This document shows, in pieces, positions 56,243-64,000 of a stretch of 64,000 nucleotides of DNA. Source of the DNA: Planctomycetota bacterium (GTDB lineage Bacteria; Planctomycetota; UBA1135; UBA2386); the NCBI GenBank assembly GCA_019636245.1, contig JAHBXX010000012.1, positions 1-64,000 on the forward strand, read 5' to 3'. Numbering within the stretch: the first letter of the stretch is position 1; every line of letters starts with the position of its first letter. The position numbers and the translations under genes were made by a program. Under the pieces are notes generated by a model. The model ran no database searches. It was not told the DNA's origin and was given only the letters and a program-made list of their open reading frames with translations.

Positions 56243-58372
56243 ATGACCTCGCCGAACCCATCCCCGGCCATCCGGAGTTCCCTGGCCGCGCAGCGCGGTG
56301 CCGTCGCCGCCCTGGCGTTGCACGTCGTGCTGCTGGTGCTCGTGCTCGGCCAGATCGTCTACCTGGGCTCGCGCTTCCACCGGCGCTTCGACCTGACCGC
56401 CGACAGGCTGTCGACGGTCTCCGGGTCGACGCGCACGATCGTCGACAAGCTCGACAAGCGGCTCGTCGTCGAGGCCTACTTCAGCCCGAAGGACAAGCTG
56501 CCGGTCAACCTGCGCCAGACCCGCGAGGTGCTCGACAACTTCCTCGACGAGCTGGTGCAGATCGGCAAGGGCAAGGTCGTGGTGCAGCGCTTCGACCCGA
56601 ACGAGGACAAGGCGATCAGCGATCGCTGCACCCGCATCGGCGTGCAGCCGCTGGACCTGCGCAGCCAGTCGTCGACCTCGCTGTCGGTCGACCGCCACTG
56701 GCAGGGGCTGCGCTTCGTCTACGGCGGCCAGAAGCAGAAGGTCGTGCCCCAGGTCGCGCCGGGGCACTGGTTCCTCGCCGAGGTGCAGCTGACGCCGGCG
56801 ATCAAGGAGGTGGCGACCGAGCAGAAGCGCAAGCTCGGCTTCATGGAATGGCCGGCGACGGCCGTCGGCCAGCAGTCGCCGGGCGGCATCGGCTGGAACA
56901 TGCTGCGCACGCACGAGCAGATCCAGAAGCGCTTCGAGTTCCAGAACTTCAAGGACGAGGACGGGGCGCTGCTGCCCGACGACCTCGACACGCTGTTCCT
57001 GTTCCGACCGAAGGACCTGACCGATCGGCAGAAGTACGTGCTCGACCAGTTCCTGCTGCGCGGCGGCACGCTGGTGGTGTTCGCCGACGCGGCGGAATAC
57101 GCGATCGGGCCGAACCGCCTGTTCACGAAGCTGCCGCTGGCGCTGGACGCGGCCGGCAGCGAACGCCGCTTCACCGACCAGCTGGCTGCCTACGGCGTCG
57201 ACTGGAAGCCGAAGGTGCTCGCCGACATGGCGACGCAGGCGCACACGCCGCGCGACCGGTTGTCGCAGCCGTTCGAGTACCTGGCCGTCCCGCAGATGAC
57301 GCCGTTCGGCCAGCAGATGTCGTCGGTGTTCTACCCGTACTTCTTCCACGCCGTGGCCGCCGACTGGGCGGGATCCGCCGAGCAGCTGGCGACGCGCGAC
57401 GGCAAGGTCGACAAGGCGATCGCCGAGGCCTACCGGCGGGAGTTCAAGGCCGGCATGCCGACGGACGACTTCCTGCTCAAGGTGTTCAAGCAGATCGGCC
57501 GCGGCCCCGGCTTCTACTGGCCGACGTGGGTCGGGCTGCGCGAACGGGCGCCCGGCGTGCCCGACCTGCCGGCCGGCGTCAGCGGCCGCGTCGTGCTGTG
57601 GTCGAGCCCGGCGGTGCTGGCCGAGGACCCGCCGCAGTCGCTCGATCCGCTCGGGCGCGGCGACGCGCGCGCCCGGGTCGCCAGTCTGCAGAAGTTCCAG
57701 CAGCGGCTGATGGAGCGCTTCCAGTCCGAGCCACGGCAGCAGGCGCCGCTGATGGTCGACGTGCGCGGCACGTTCCCGTCGTTCTTCGCCGGCGCGCCCC
57801 GCCCGAAGCGTCCGTCGGAGATCAAGGAGGAGGCCGGGCGCGCCGAGGCGAAGGCGGCGGGCGAGGAGGAACCCGACGCGGCGGAGACCCCGCCGGACGC
57901 GATGGGGCCGCCGCCGCCGAAGGCGAAGGAGGCCGGTGACGAGGCCGCGCCGCCGGCCGCCGAGGCCGAGCCGCTGCAGCAGGCGCTGCGGCCGGGGCGC
58001 ATCGTCATGATCGGCGACAGCGACTTCGTGCGCGACGATCTGGTGCGCGGCGACCACCGTCAGGGCGGCGGTCCGTGGTCGAGCCTCGGCCCGGTGTTCT
58101 TCGCCCAGCTGCTCGATTGGCTGGCGGAGGACCAGGACCTGCTCGAGCTGCAGTCGCGCGTGCCGGTCGATCGCAAGCTCAAGTTCGTCGACGGCGACCC
58201 GGTGGCCGCCGGCGACCCGCGGCTCGCCGAACAGGCGCTGCGGGCCAAGACCACCTGGCTGCGCACGCTGAACGTGGTGGTCCCGATCGGCCTGCTCGCC
58301 CTGTTCGGGCTCGCGGTGCTGCTGGTGCGCCGGGCGCAGAAGCGCTCGTTCCTGACCTCCCTGGCGGGCTGA
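56243..58372 (+). CDS. GldG-like ABC-associated membrane protein
   Basis: A 709-residue protein of the GldG/ABC-type uncharacterized transport family. One transmembrane helix near residues 22-45 (ALALHVVLLVLVLGQIVYLG) and another near the C-terminus (VVVPIGLLALFGLAVLLVRR) flank a large periplasmic region. Family marks are RRFDLTADRLSTVSGSTR, VEAYFSPKDKLPVNLRQTREVLDNFL and, near the end, GRIVMIGDSDFVRDD. Residues about 520-577 are an inserted acidic, Ala/Pro-rich tract. It works with the ABC pair just upstream; the physiological substrate is not known. A DUF4340 protein follows after 18 bp. Confidence 0.92.
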   Translation: MTSPNPSPAIRSSLAAQRGAVAALALHVVLLVLVLGQIVYLGSRFHRRFDLTADRLSTVSGSTRTIVDKLDKRLVVEAYFSPKDKLPVNLRQTREVLDNFLDELVQIGKGKVVVQRFDPNEDKAISDRCTRIGVQPLDLRSQSSTSLSVDRHWQGLRFVYGGQKQKVVPQVAPGHWFLAEVQLTPAIKEVATEQKRKLGFMEWPATAVGQQSPGGIGWNMLRTHEQIQKRFEFQNFKDEDGALLPDDLDTLFLFRPKDLTDRQKYVLDQFLLRGGTLVVFADAAEYAIGPNRLFTKLPLALDAAGSERRFTDQLAAYGVDWKPKVLADMATQAHTPRDRLSQPFEYLAVPQMTPFGQQMSSVFYPYFFHAVAADWAGSAEQLATRDGKVDKAIAEAYRREFKAGMPTDDFLLKVFKQIGRGPGFYWPTWVGLRERAPGVPDLPAGVSGRVVLWSSPAVLAEDPPQSLDPLGRGDARARVASLQKFQQRLMERFQSEPRQQAPLMVDVRGTFPSFFAGAPRPKRPSEIKEEAGRAEAKAAGEEEPDAAETPPDAMGPPPPKAKEAGDEAAPPAAEAEPLQQALRPGRIVMIGDSDFVRDDLVRGDHRQGGGPWSSLGPVFFAQLLDWLAEDQDLLELQSRVPVDRKLKFVDGDPVAAGDPRLAEQALRAKTTWLRTLNVVVPIGLLALFGLAVLLVRRAQKRSFLTSLAG

Positions 58373-58390
58373 GATCCTGGAGCCCCACCG

Positions 58391-59527
58391 ATGAACCTCG
58401 CCAAGTCCAACCTCTTCCTGGTGGTCGCCGCCGGCGTGCTGGCCGTTCCGACCGTGCTGCAATGGCAGCGCGAGGCGGAGGTCTTCACCGACGTGAGCCG
58501 CATCCCGCTGCTGTTCGACGGTTTCACCGCCGAGAACGTCGGCCAGGTCCTGCTGGCGCAGCCGAAGGGCGAGCCGCCCCCCGCCGAGCCGCAGCATCCC
58601 GACCAGAAGCGGCCGGTCGCCTACGACCAGCTGTTGCTCGTGCGCGCCGACAAGGGTTTCCAGCTCGGCGCGCTCTCGGGCGATCGCGCGGGCGCGCCGG
58701 TGCTGCGCGACCGCGTCGAACGCGACGTGTTCGCGCACCTGCGCGCGATCCGCGCCGACCGCGAGACGCTGGTGCAACCGAACGCGACGCCGGAGCAGCT
58801 GGCCGCTTTCGGCCTCGACGAGGGGCATGCGTTCCTGGTCCGCGCGCTCGACGTCGCCGGCAAGAACGTCGTCGCCGAGCTGTTCGTCGGCCGCGACGCC
58901 GGCGCCGGCCAGACCGGCACCGAGGCCGTGCGCGGGCTGTTCGTGCGCAAGGTCGATTCCACCGACGTGGTGCTCTACGAGCCGGAGCAGGGCAACTGGC
59001 GCCGCGACGTCGACGAGAACCAATGGCTCGACCGCGTGCTGCTGCGGCTGGAGCCCGACAAGGTGCGGCGACTGTCGATCCGCAACACGGCGACCGGCGG
59101 CGCGACGTTCGCCTTCGTGCGCCCGGAGGGCAAGGCGTCGTGGCAGGCGGTCGAGGCGCCGCCGGAGGTCGGCGCGGTGCGCCAGGGCGAGGTGGAGGCG
59201 CTGTTGCAGCGGCTGCGCTTCGTGGCGGTGCAGGAGTTCCGGCTGCCGCTGGCGCGGGCCACGAACCTGGCGCAGCTCGGTCTGCAGCCGCCGGCGATCG
59301 AACTGGAGCTGCGCCTGCAGGAGGACGGCAACGAGCGGGTCGTGTCGTTCGCGGTCGGCGGCCAGGTCGAGGGCCGCAACGAGTACTACCTGACCAGCTC
59401 CGAGTCCGCGTTCCTGATGACGTGGGCGGCGGGCAGCGTGACGCCGTTCGAGCTCGACGTGCGGTCCCAGCTGTTCGATCCGGCGCCGACCGCACCCGAC
59501 GGCGCGCGCGACGACGAGCCCAAGTAG
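58391..59527 (+). CDS. DUF4340 domain protein
   Basis: A 378-residue protein with an N-terminal membrane anchor (LFLVVAAGVLAVPTVLQW) and a long periplasmic part of DUF4340 type, which commonly follows gldA/F/G-like genes in Planctomycetota. Repeated beta-rich units are visible: NVGQVLLAQPKGE, VAELFVGRDAGAGQTG, RGLFVRKVDSTDVVLYEPEQ, WLDRVLLRLEPDKVRRLSI. The C-terminal residues are charged (DGARDDEPK). Its role in the transporter is unknown. It is the last gene of the operon, followed by the terminator at 59768-59810. Confidence 0.85.
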   Translation: MNLAKSNLFLVVAAGVLAVPTVLQWQREAEVFTDVSRIPLLFDGFTAENVGQVLLAQPKGEPPPAEPQHPDQKRPVAYDQLLLVRADKGFQLGALSGDRAGAPVLRDRVERDVFAHLRAIRADRETLVQPNATPEQLAAFGLDEGHAFLVRALDVAGKNVVAELFVGRDAGAGQTGTEAVRGLFVRKVDSTDVVLYEPEQGNWRRDVDENQWLDRVLLRLEPDKVRRLSIRNTATGGATFAFVRPEGKASWQAVEAPPEVGAVRQGEVEALLQRLRFVAVQEFRLPLARATNLAQLGLQPPAIELELRLQEDGNERVVSFAVGGQVEGRNEYYLTSSESAFLMTWAAGSVTPFELDVRSQLFDPAPTAPDGARDDEPK

Positions 59528-59767
59528 CGGCCGGGAACGGCCCCGACCGACGGCGCGCCCGGCCTTGAGCGGAGAGGCGTCGCGGTCTCGCCGCGGGACG
59601 AGCGGCGAAAGCGTCGTCGGCATCGGCGGCACCCCGCGGCCGCCGGCCGCCGCCGGCGCCCGCGCGGCGGTTGCAGCGGCCGCGCCCGGCCGCCGGCGCC
59701 GATCCTGCGGTGTCTCCTCCTTCTGGGGATCCGGCCGCGGGCCTCGTGCCCAACGCTGCGATCCGGC
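59528..59767. other. Intergenic region after DUF4340, no gene seen
   Basis: About 240 bp, very G+C-rich and low in complexity. I see no supported coding region on either strand. The terminator at 59768-59810 closes it. Confidence 0.4.
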
Positions 59768-59810
59768 GGCCGGGGCAGGGGTGCGGTGCCCCTGTCCCGG
59801 CCATTTTCTT
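59768..59810 (+). terminator. Intrinsic terminator of the Gld-like operon
   Basis: GGCCGGG/CCCGGCC (7 bp), a G-U pair and CAGGGG/CCCCTG (6 bp), 14 pairs in all with a 7-nt loop, followed directly by ATTTTCTT (59803-59810). The T-rich run stands out in this G+C-rich sequence. It separates the ABC operon from the DUF58 cluster. Confidence 0.8.
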
Positions 59811-59838
59811 CCCGCGCTGCACCGCCCATGATCGCGCC

Positions 59839-60468
59839 GTGGGCGTGACCGCCACCGTCGCCGTGACCGAGCCTGCCCAGCGGCTGCTGGCCCTGGCGGT
59901 GCGGCTGCGCCAGCAGCACCGCCGCCGCGCGTTCGCGGCGCAGGCGCTGCGCGCCGGCGTGGCCCTGGCGTTGCCGGCCCTGGCGGCCGGTTGGGCGCTG
60001 CCGCCGCAGCGGTTCGCCATCGCGGCGGCGTTCGTGCTCCTGGTGGGCTGCGCCGGGGCATGGGCGGCATGGGGCGTACGCCGGCTCGCCGACGCGGCGC
60101 TGCTGCGCGCCGACGGCTCGCCGCGCGAACTCGACGCGCTCGGCGACGAACTGGCGACCTGGCTCGAGCACCGCCGTCGCCGTGGCGGCGACGAGCCGAT
60201 GCTGGGCTGGCTCGCGCGCGACGTCGAGGCGCGGCTGCCGCAGGTGCCGCCGGCGGCGATCGCCCGGGTCGGCCAGCGTGGGCTCGGTCGCTGGCGGCGG
60301 CTCGTGCCCGTGGTGCTGCTGGTGCTGCTGGTGTGGCTGATCGCCGAGTGGTTTATAATCGCCAGTCGGCGTCGCGGGCGGCGGCGGCAGCCGCGCGGCG
60401 GCGCGGCGGCGGGTGGCGCTGGCGCTGGCGCCGGTGGGGAGGCGGCGTTGCCGCCTCGCCGAGCCTGA
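59839..60468 (+). CDS. Membrane protein of the DUF58/VWA cluster, N-terminal part
   Basis: A 209-codon frame starting at GTG 59839 (VGVTATVAVTEPAQRLL), ended by TGA at 60466-60468. Hydrophobic segments lie at about residues 40-55 and 60-80 (AGWALPPQRFAIAAAFVLLV) and 155-175 (LVPVVLLVLLVWLIAEWF). The tail is an Arg-rich then Gly/Ala-rich stretch. The frame stays open after the TGA for another 128 codons with sensible sequence (see next entry), so this is probably the first half of one gene interrupted by the TGA. It is 28 bp after a terminator and begins a new operon with the DUF58 and VWA genes. Homologues in similar clusters carry such a membrane-anchored protein. Confidence 0.6.
   Translation: MGVTATVAVTEPAQRLLALAVRLRQQHRRRAFAAQALRAGVALALPALAAGWALPPQRFAIAAAFVLLVGCAGAWAAWGVRRLADAALLRADGSPRELDALGDELATWLEHRRRRGGDEPMLGWLARDVEARLPQVPPAAIARVGQRGLGRWRRLVPVVLLVLLVWLIAEWFIIASRRRGRRRQPRGGAAAGGAGAGAGGEAALPPRRA
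60354..60359 (+). promoter_or_regulatory. Perfect TATAAT inside the interrupted gene
   Basis: TATAAT occurs just after the last transmembrane segment, about 110 bp before the TGA. No -35 is present at 16-18 bp (GTGTGG). Perhaps chance. Confidence 0.2.
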
Positions 60469-60489
60469 GTCGCCCGGAGGCCGGGCGAC
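60466..60489 (+). other. UGA followed at once by a perfect 9-bp hairpin
   Basis: TGA at 60466-60468, then GTCGCCCGG (60469-60477), loop AGG and CCGGGCGAC (60481-60489), a perfect 9-bp stem. The loop starts 9 nt after the UGA, too close for a standard bacterial SECIS (16-37 nt). There is no following T-run, so it is not an intrinsic terminator. Confidence 0.7.
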
Positions 60490-60855
60490 CGGCCGCCGCC
60501 GGATCGCCCGCCGCCGCCACCGCCGACCGAGGCTGCCGATCCGCCGGCGGCGCCCGAGGCCCCGGCGCCGCTGCTCGACCTGCCGGAGCAGCAGCGCTTC
60601 GTCGTGCCGGAGTTCGTCGGCGACGGCCCGACCAGGCGCGTGCGCATGCACGCCGCCGAACTCGAGCGGCGCGGCGGCGCCGCGCCGCAGCCGACCGCGG
60701 GCGCCGGCCCGGGCGAGGCGCCGTCGCCGCCCGCGCCGACGCCGGCGGCCTTCGAACGCGCCGCCGAGGCGGCCCAGCGGGCGCGGCACGTGCCGGCCGA
60801 GGAACGACCGATGGTGCAGCGCTTCTTCACCTTGCTGCGCGAGGCCGCGAAGTGA
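60469..60855 (+). pseudogene. Membrane protein of the DUF58/VWA cluster, C-terminal part in frame after a TGA
   Basis: The same frame as the previous entry continues after the TGA, with a Pro-rich linker and then LLDLPEQQRFVVPEFVGDGP and a conserved-looking TRRVRMHAAELERRGG, and ends TLLREAAK before a TGA at 60853-60855. The FVVPEFVGDGPTRR block looks like a real domain, because it fits the C-terminal half of proteins in similar clusters. A GTG at 60604 could start it independently, but no ribosome-binding site is seen. The gene is either broken by a nonsense mutation, misread here, or read through. Its end overlaps the GTG of the DUF58 gene by 4 bp, which favours it being translated. Confidence 0.55.
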
Positions 60856-61757
60856 AGCGCCGGCCGCTGCCGCTGCCGACGGTGCCGGAGGCGTTCCCGG
60901 CCGCGTTCCGCACCCTGCTGCACGACCTGCTGGCGCGCGGCGGTCGCGTGCGCGGGCGCCGCGTCGACCCGCAGCGCGCGCGCCGCGCGGCGCTGAGCCA
61001 GAGCGGCACGTTCGTCGGTCACCGTCCCTACGTGCGCGGCGACGACCCGCGGCGCATCGACTGGGCGGCGTGCGCCCGCACCGGCGACCTGTTCGTCAAG
61101 TTGTTCGAGGAGGAGCAGCGGCGCACCGTCACGCTGGTGCTCGACCTGTCGGCGAGCCTCCTGGTGGGCACGCCGCCGCGGGCGCTGGCGGCGCGGCGGC
61201 TCGCCGCCGTCGTCGGCGGCCTGGCGCTGCGGCACCTCGACGGCGTCGCCGTCGTGGCGCCGGGCGCCGGCGCTTCGTCGCTGGTGAACTTCGCCGGGGC
61301 CGGCGACGTCGAGGCCCTGCTGCACCATCTCGACGGCCTGCCGGTGGCCGATGCCGCGCCTGCCGCCGCCCTGCAGTTGGTGCTGCAGCGCGGCATGTCG
61401 TCGCAGCTGCACTGGATCTCGGACTTCGCCGCGCCCGAACGGTTCGAGCTGCCGCTGGCGGCGCTGCGCCGGCGCGGCGCGTCGATCACCGGCTGGCTGC
61501 CGTCGTTGCCCGAGGACCAGGAGGTGCCGCGGCTCGGCTACGTGCGGCTGCGCGATCCCGAGACCGGGGCCGAGTTCGGCGCGGTGGTCGACGCGGCGCT
61601 GACGGCGGCGATGCGCCGCGAACTGGAGCTGCTGCGGCGGCGGCAGGACCGTCTGTTCGCCCAGAGCGGCTGCCTGCTGGTGCGCTGGCCGGCGCCCGCC
61701 GAGCACGAGTTCCAGCGGGGGCCGTGGCAGGAGATCCTGACGTGGTGCTCGCGCTGA
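60852..61757 (+). CDS. DUF58 domain protein
   Basis: A 301-residue protein with the DUF58 signature, YVRGDDPRRIDWAACARTGDLFVKLFEEE near residues 58-86, followed by a VWA-like part (RTVTLVLDLSASLLVG) with the metal-site D-x-S-x-S. It is in the family that partners MoxR ATPases and VWA proteins. The start is GTG 60852, overlapping the preceding frame by 4 bp (GTGA). No MoxR gene lies in the window. It overlaps the VWA gene by 16 bp and is probably cytoplasmic. Confidence 0.9.
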   Translation: MKRRPLPLPTVPEAFPAAFRTLLHDLLARGGRVRGRRVDPQRARRAALSQSGTFVGHRPYVRGDDPRRIDWAACARTGDLFVKLFEEEQRRTVTLVLDLSASLLVGTPPRALAARRLAAVVGGLALRHLDGVAVVAPGAGASSLVNFAGAGDVEALLHHLDGLPVADAAPAAALQLVLQRGMSSQLHWISDFAAPERFELPLAALRRRGASITGWLPSLPEDQEVPRLGYVRLRDPETGAEFGAVVDAALTAAMRRELELLRRRQDRLFAQSGCLLVRWPAPAEHEFQRGPWQEILTWCSR

Positions 61758-63334
61758 CGCTGCGGGAGCCGGCGCACCTGGGGTGGCTGCTGCTGCTGCC
61801 GCTCCTGTTCTGGCTGGCCTTGCCGCCGCGCCCGCGGCGCCAGCGCTGGACGGCGCATCTGGCCCAGTGGCAGGCGGCGCACGCGGCGCTGCGCCGCCGG
61901 CCGCCGCGCCTGTCGGGCCTGCGCCTGCTGCTGCTCGCGGCGGCCGCCGTCGCCGCGGTCGTGGCCGGCGCAGGTCCGGCGTGGCGGTCGGCGGCGGGAC
62001 CCGATCGCCTCGTCGTGCTGCTCGACGCCTCGGCGAGCATGGCGGCCCGCACGCCGTCCGGCGACCGCGCGTTCGACCTCGTGACGGCGCGCCTGCACGC
62101 GGCGTTCGCGGCGCTGCCGCCGCACGTCGACGTCACGTTGCTGCGCTGCGGCGGACCGCGGCTGCGCCGCCATGGCGCCTCGGCGCGCCATCTGCACGAC
62201 GTCGGTTCGCCGGCCGGCGCCCTCGACGTCGACCTCGCCGCGATCGCCGCCGGGGTCGCGGCTCCGGCCACCGTGGTCTGGGCGCTGACCGACGGCCAGG
62301 GCCAGGCGGCGTTGCCGGCCGTGGGGGCGCTGACCGTCGTCGCGGCGCCGGGCGCCAATGCGGCGGTGCTGGACGTGCGCACGGTCGACCGCTGGCCGTT
62401 GCCGCAGCTGACGGTGGCGGCTTCGGTGGTGGCCTTCGCGGCGGCGCCGCTCGAGGTCGAACTGCACGCGCGCGGCGCGGTCGGCGCCGTGCCGCCGCAG
62501 CGGGCCACCTTGCCGCCCGGCGAGGTCACGCAGCTGACGCTCGAGCTCGAGCGCGATCCCGCCGGTGGCTGGCTCGACCTGGCGCTCGTGGCGCCGGCGG
62601 ACGTGCTGCCGCTCGACGACGTCTGGCGGGCGGCGCTGCCGCCGTTGCCGGCGCCGCGCATCGCCGTGCTGGCGGACGGCGAGGCCGGCCCGTTCGCGGC
62701 GGTGGCGGCGCAGGCGCTGGCGGCGGAGGTGCGGGGGACGGTGGTCACCGCGGTCGCCGGCGCCGAGGTCGGGTTGCTGCTGGTCGACGGCGGCGTCGCG
62801 CCGGTCGTGCCCGGACGCGTGCGGGCCCTGTGCTTCGGCAGCCGGCTCGACCCGTCGGTCGAGGTCGAGCCCTGGCTGGAACCACGCGTCGCCGACTGGG
62901 ACCGGCAGTCGGCGCTGACGGCGGGGCTCGACCTGTCGGAACTGCGCGTCGCGGCGGCGCTGCGCGGCATCCTGCCCGCCGGCGAGCCGTTCCTGTGGGC
63001 CGAGGCGGCCGGCGGCCGGGTTCCGCTGGCGGTGGTCGTCGACGGCGACGCGGCGGCATCGGTGCACTTCGCCTTCCGCCTGCAGGACAGCAATCTGCCG
63101 CTGCTCGCCGCGTTCCCGCAGCTGCTGCGGCGCGCGTTCGTGCGCTGCCACGGCCGTGCGGCGCAGCTGCAGGTCGCGACGCCGCCGGCGGCGCCCGGCG
63201 AACAGGACCTGCGCCAGCCGGCCGCAGGGCCGGACCGGCCGTTGCCGCCGTTCCGCGCCGCCGACGTCGACCTGGCAGCGTGGTGCCTGGTGGGCGGTCT
63301 CCTGGCGCTGGCCGCGCGCGCGTTCGTGCGCTGA
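61742..63334 (+). CDS. Membrane-anchored VWA (BatA-like) protein
   Basis: A protein of about 530 residues with an N-terminal BatA-type anchor: EPAHLGWLLLLPLLFWLALP near residues 7-26, a second helix (LRLLLLAAAAVAAVVAGAG) near 60-78, then LVVLLDASASMAAR with the VWA metal-site D-x-S-x-S at about residue 93. The C-terminal part is of uncertain fold, ending in a last membrane helix (AWCLVGGLLALAARAFVR). Start is GTG 61742 or 61745. It follows DUF58 with an overlap, as expected for such clusters, and probably works in the envelope with it. Its function is unknown. Confidence 0.83.
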   Translation: MVLALTLREPAHLGWLLLLPLLFWLALPPRPRRQRWTAHLAQWQAAHAALRRRPPRLSGLRLLLLAAAAVAAVVAGAGPAWRSAAGPDRLVVLLDASASMAARTPSGDRAFDLVTARLHAAFAALPPHVDVTLLRCGGPRLRRHGASARHLHDVGSPAGALDVDLAAIAAGVAAPATVVWALTDGQGQAALPAVGALTVVAAPGANAAVLDVRTVDRWPLPQLTVAASVVAFAAAPLEVELHARGAVGAVPPQRATLPPGEVTQLTLELERDPAGGWLDLALVAPADVLPLDDVWRAALPPLPAPRIAVLADGEAGPFAAVAAQALAAEVRGTVVTAVAGAEVGLLLVDGGVAPVVPGRVRALCFGSRLDPSVEVEPWLEPRVADWDRQSALTAGLDLSELRVAAALRGILPAGEPFLWAEAAGGRVPLAVVVDGDAAASVHFAFRLQDSNLPLLAAFPQLLRRAFVRCHGRAAQLQVATPPAAPGEQDLRQPAAGPDRPLPPFRAADVDLAAWCLVGGLLALAARAFVR

Positions 63335-63389
63335 GGTCGGCCCGGTGCGACCGGCGCGGTCGGCGGCCCACCGGTTCCTGGACGGCCCC

Positions 63390-63418
63390 TTGCGCGACGG
63401 GGCAGGGATCCGTAGAAC
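63390..63418 (+). promoter_or_regulatory. Promoter of rplC
   Basis: TTGCGC (63390-63395), a 17 bp spacer and TAGAAC (63413-63418). Transcription would start near 63425, giving a leader of about 70 nt. It starts a ribosomal-protein operon without rpsJ. Confidence 0.6.
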
Positions 63419-63495
63419 CTTCGCCCCCTCGTGCCGCGAACCTCCGGTCGGCACGGTCCATCGGGGCCCACGGGGCCTTTCGGAGCCAAGTTCCC

Positions 63496-64000
63496 ATGAC
63501 CGCCAGCCCGACGCTCGGCATCCTCGGCAAGAAGCTGGGGATGACCCAGATCTTCCAAGACGACGGCACCGTGGTGCCGGTGACCGTGGTCCGCGCCGGA
63601 CCCTGCCGCGTGCTGCAGGTCAAGATGGCGACCGCGGCGGAGCACCCCGAGGGGCACAAGACCGCGACCGGGAACGGCGGCAAGAAGCGCGGCAAGCAGA
63701 CCCGGCCGCGCGCGGCGGATGGCTACTACGCGGTGCAGCTCGGCTTCGACGACAAGCCGGCCCGGGTGTGCACCAAGCCCGAACTGGGCGCCGCCCGCAA
63801 GGCGGGCCTCGAGCAGGGCAAGCGCTTCGTGCGCGAGTTCCGGCTCGCGGCCGCCCCGGCCCAGAAGCCCGGTGACGACGTGACGGTGGCCGTGCTCGAG
63901 GGCGTGCCGCACGTCGACGTCACCGGCACGACCAAGGGCCGCGGCTGGGCCGGCACGATCAAGCGCTGGAGCTTCAGCCGGCAGCCGACGTCGCACGGCA
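63496..64000 (+). CDS. rplC: Ribosomal protein uL3, N-terminal part
   Basis: The first 168 codons of ribosomal protein L3, which binds 23S rRNA domain VI near the peptidyl-transferase centre and is needed early in 50S assembly. The start MTASPTLGILGKKLGMTQIF followed by DDGTVVPVTVVRAGPC is diagnostic, as are GYYAVQLGF and the conserved VDVTGTTKGRGWAGTIKRW in the loop near residues 140-160, with the SFSRQPTSHG extension towards the peptidyl-transferase centre. The rest lies beyond the window. rpsJ (S10), the usual first gene of the S10 operon, is not upstream; the preceding gene encodes a VWA protein and a promoter stands between. Confidence 0.96.
   Translation, partial: MTASPTLGILGKKLGMTQIFQDDGTVVPVTVVRAGPCRVLQVKMATAAEHPEGHKTATGNGGKKRGKQTRPRAADGYYAVQLGFDDKPARVCTKPELGAARKAGLEQGKRFVREFRLAAAPAQKPGDDVTVAVLEGVPHVDVTGTTKGRGWAGTIKRWSFSRQPTSHG

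Noticed and set aside
59828..59830. ATG at 59828 as a start for the membrane protein gene
   Set aside because: It is out of frame with the hydrophobic protein; GTG 59839 is in frame.
60466..60468. The TGA here as a second selenocysteine codon
   Set aside because: It falls in a Gly/Pro-rich linker without a redox role, and the hairpin loop is only 9 nt downstream, outside the range for bacterial SECIS elements. Kept only as an unexplained observation.
60469..60489. The hairpin after the TGA as an intrinsic terminator
   Set aside because: No T-run follows and the coding frame and operon continue.

Overview
The window is a very G+C-rich (roughly 70% or more) bacterial chromosome segment with tightly packed genes on both strands. 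It holds mostly housekeeping genes; I see no prophage, insertion sequence, integrase, CRISPR array or rRNA. The organism is most likely a member of Planctomycetota. This is an inference from gene content: two secreted proteins sharing a C-terminal beta-rich module typical of that phylum, a PcRGLX-like secreted protein, a gliding-type ABC/GldG cluster, and a DUF58/VWA cluster. The window begins inside pckA and ends inside rplC.

Region by region. 1-9.1 kb: the start of ATP-dependent PEP carboxykinase, tRNA-Arg(ACG), a large exported PcRGLX-like protein, a secreted serine protease, DNA polymerase I and a DedA/YqaA membrane protein. 9.1-14.1 kb: recJ diverges from selA-selD across a very short shared promoter. 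selD is itself a selenoprotein gene with an in-frame UGA in the active site and a hairpin downstream that fits a bacterial SECIS. 14.1-19.2 kb: the nusA-infB-DUF503-rbfA operon. 19.2-29.5 kb: an acetyltransferase, a secreted protein, asnS, a two-gene NSS symporter (MetP/MetS type), a VOC protein, a GalT-like transferase, a c-type cytochrome lipoprotein, a TrzA/MtaD-type amidohydrolase and an NHL-repeat protein. 29.5-38 kb: murA behind a strongly structured leader, then a heavy-metal RND efflux operon led by a Cys-rich exported protein. 38-50 kb: an HD-GYP protein with a repeat-rich partner, a DegT aminotransferase with a sodium/solute symporter, pgi, guaB-guaA and a methyltransferase with an inserted beta domain. 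50-59.8 kb: an exported protein, clpP, rho behind a long structured leader, and a GldA/GldF/GldG/DUF4340 operon closed by a good intrinsic terminator. 59.8-64 kb: a DUF58/VWA cluster whose first gene is broken by an in-frame UGA, then rplC with its own promoter.

Regulatory signals can be read by eye. A recurring housekeeping promoter, TTGCGC with a 16-17 bp spacer and a TAnnnT-like -10, precedes tRNA-Arg, murA, rho and rplC. A second group of genes (polA, 14121, 28615, 41367, 44159) has a TAnnnT/C hexamer 6-7 bp before the start codon and no Shine-Dalgarno sequence, which suggests leaderless transcripts. The selenocysteine genes, the two structured leaders (murA and rho) and the UGA-plus-hairpin interruption near 60.47 kb deserve follow-up most.
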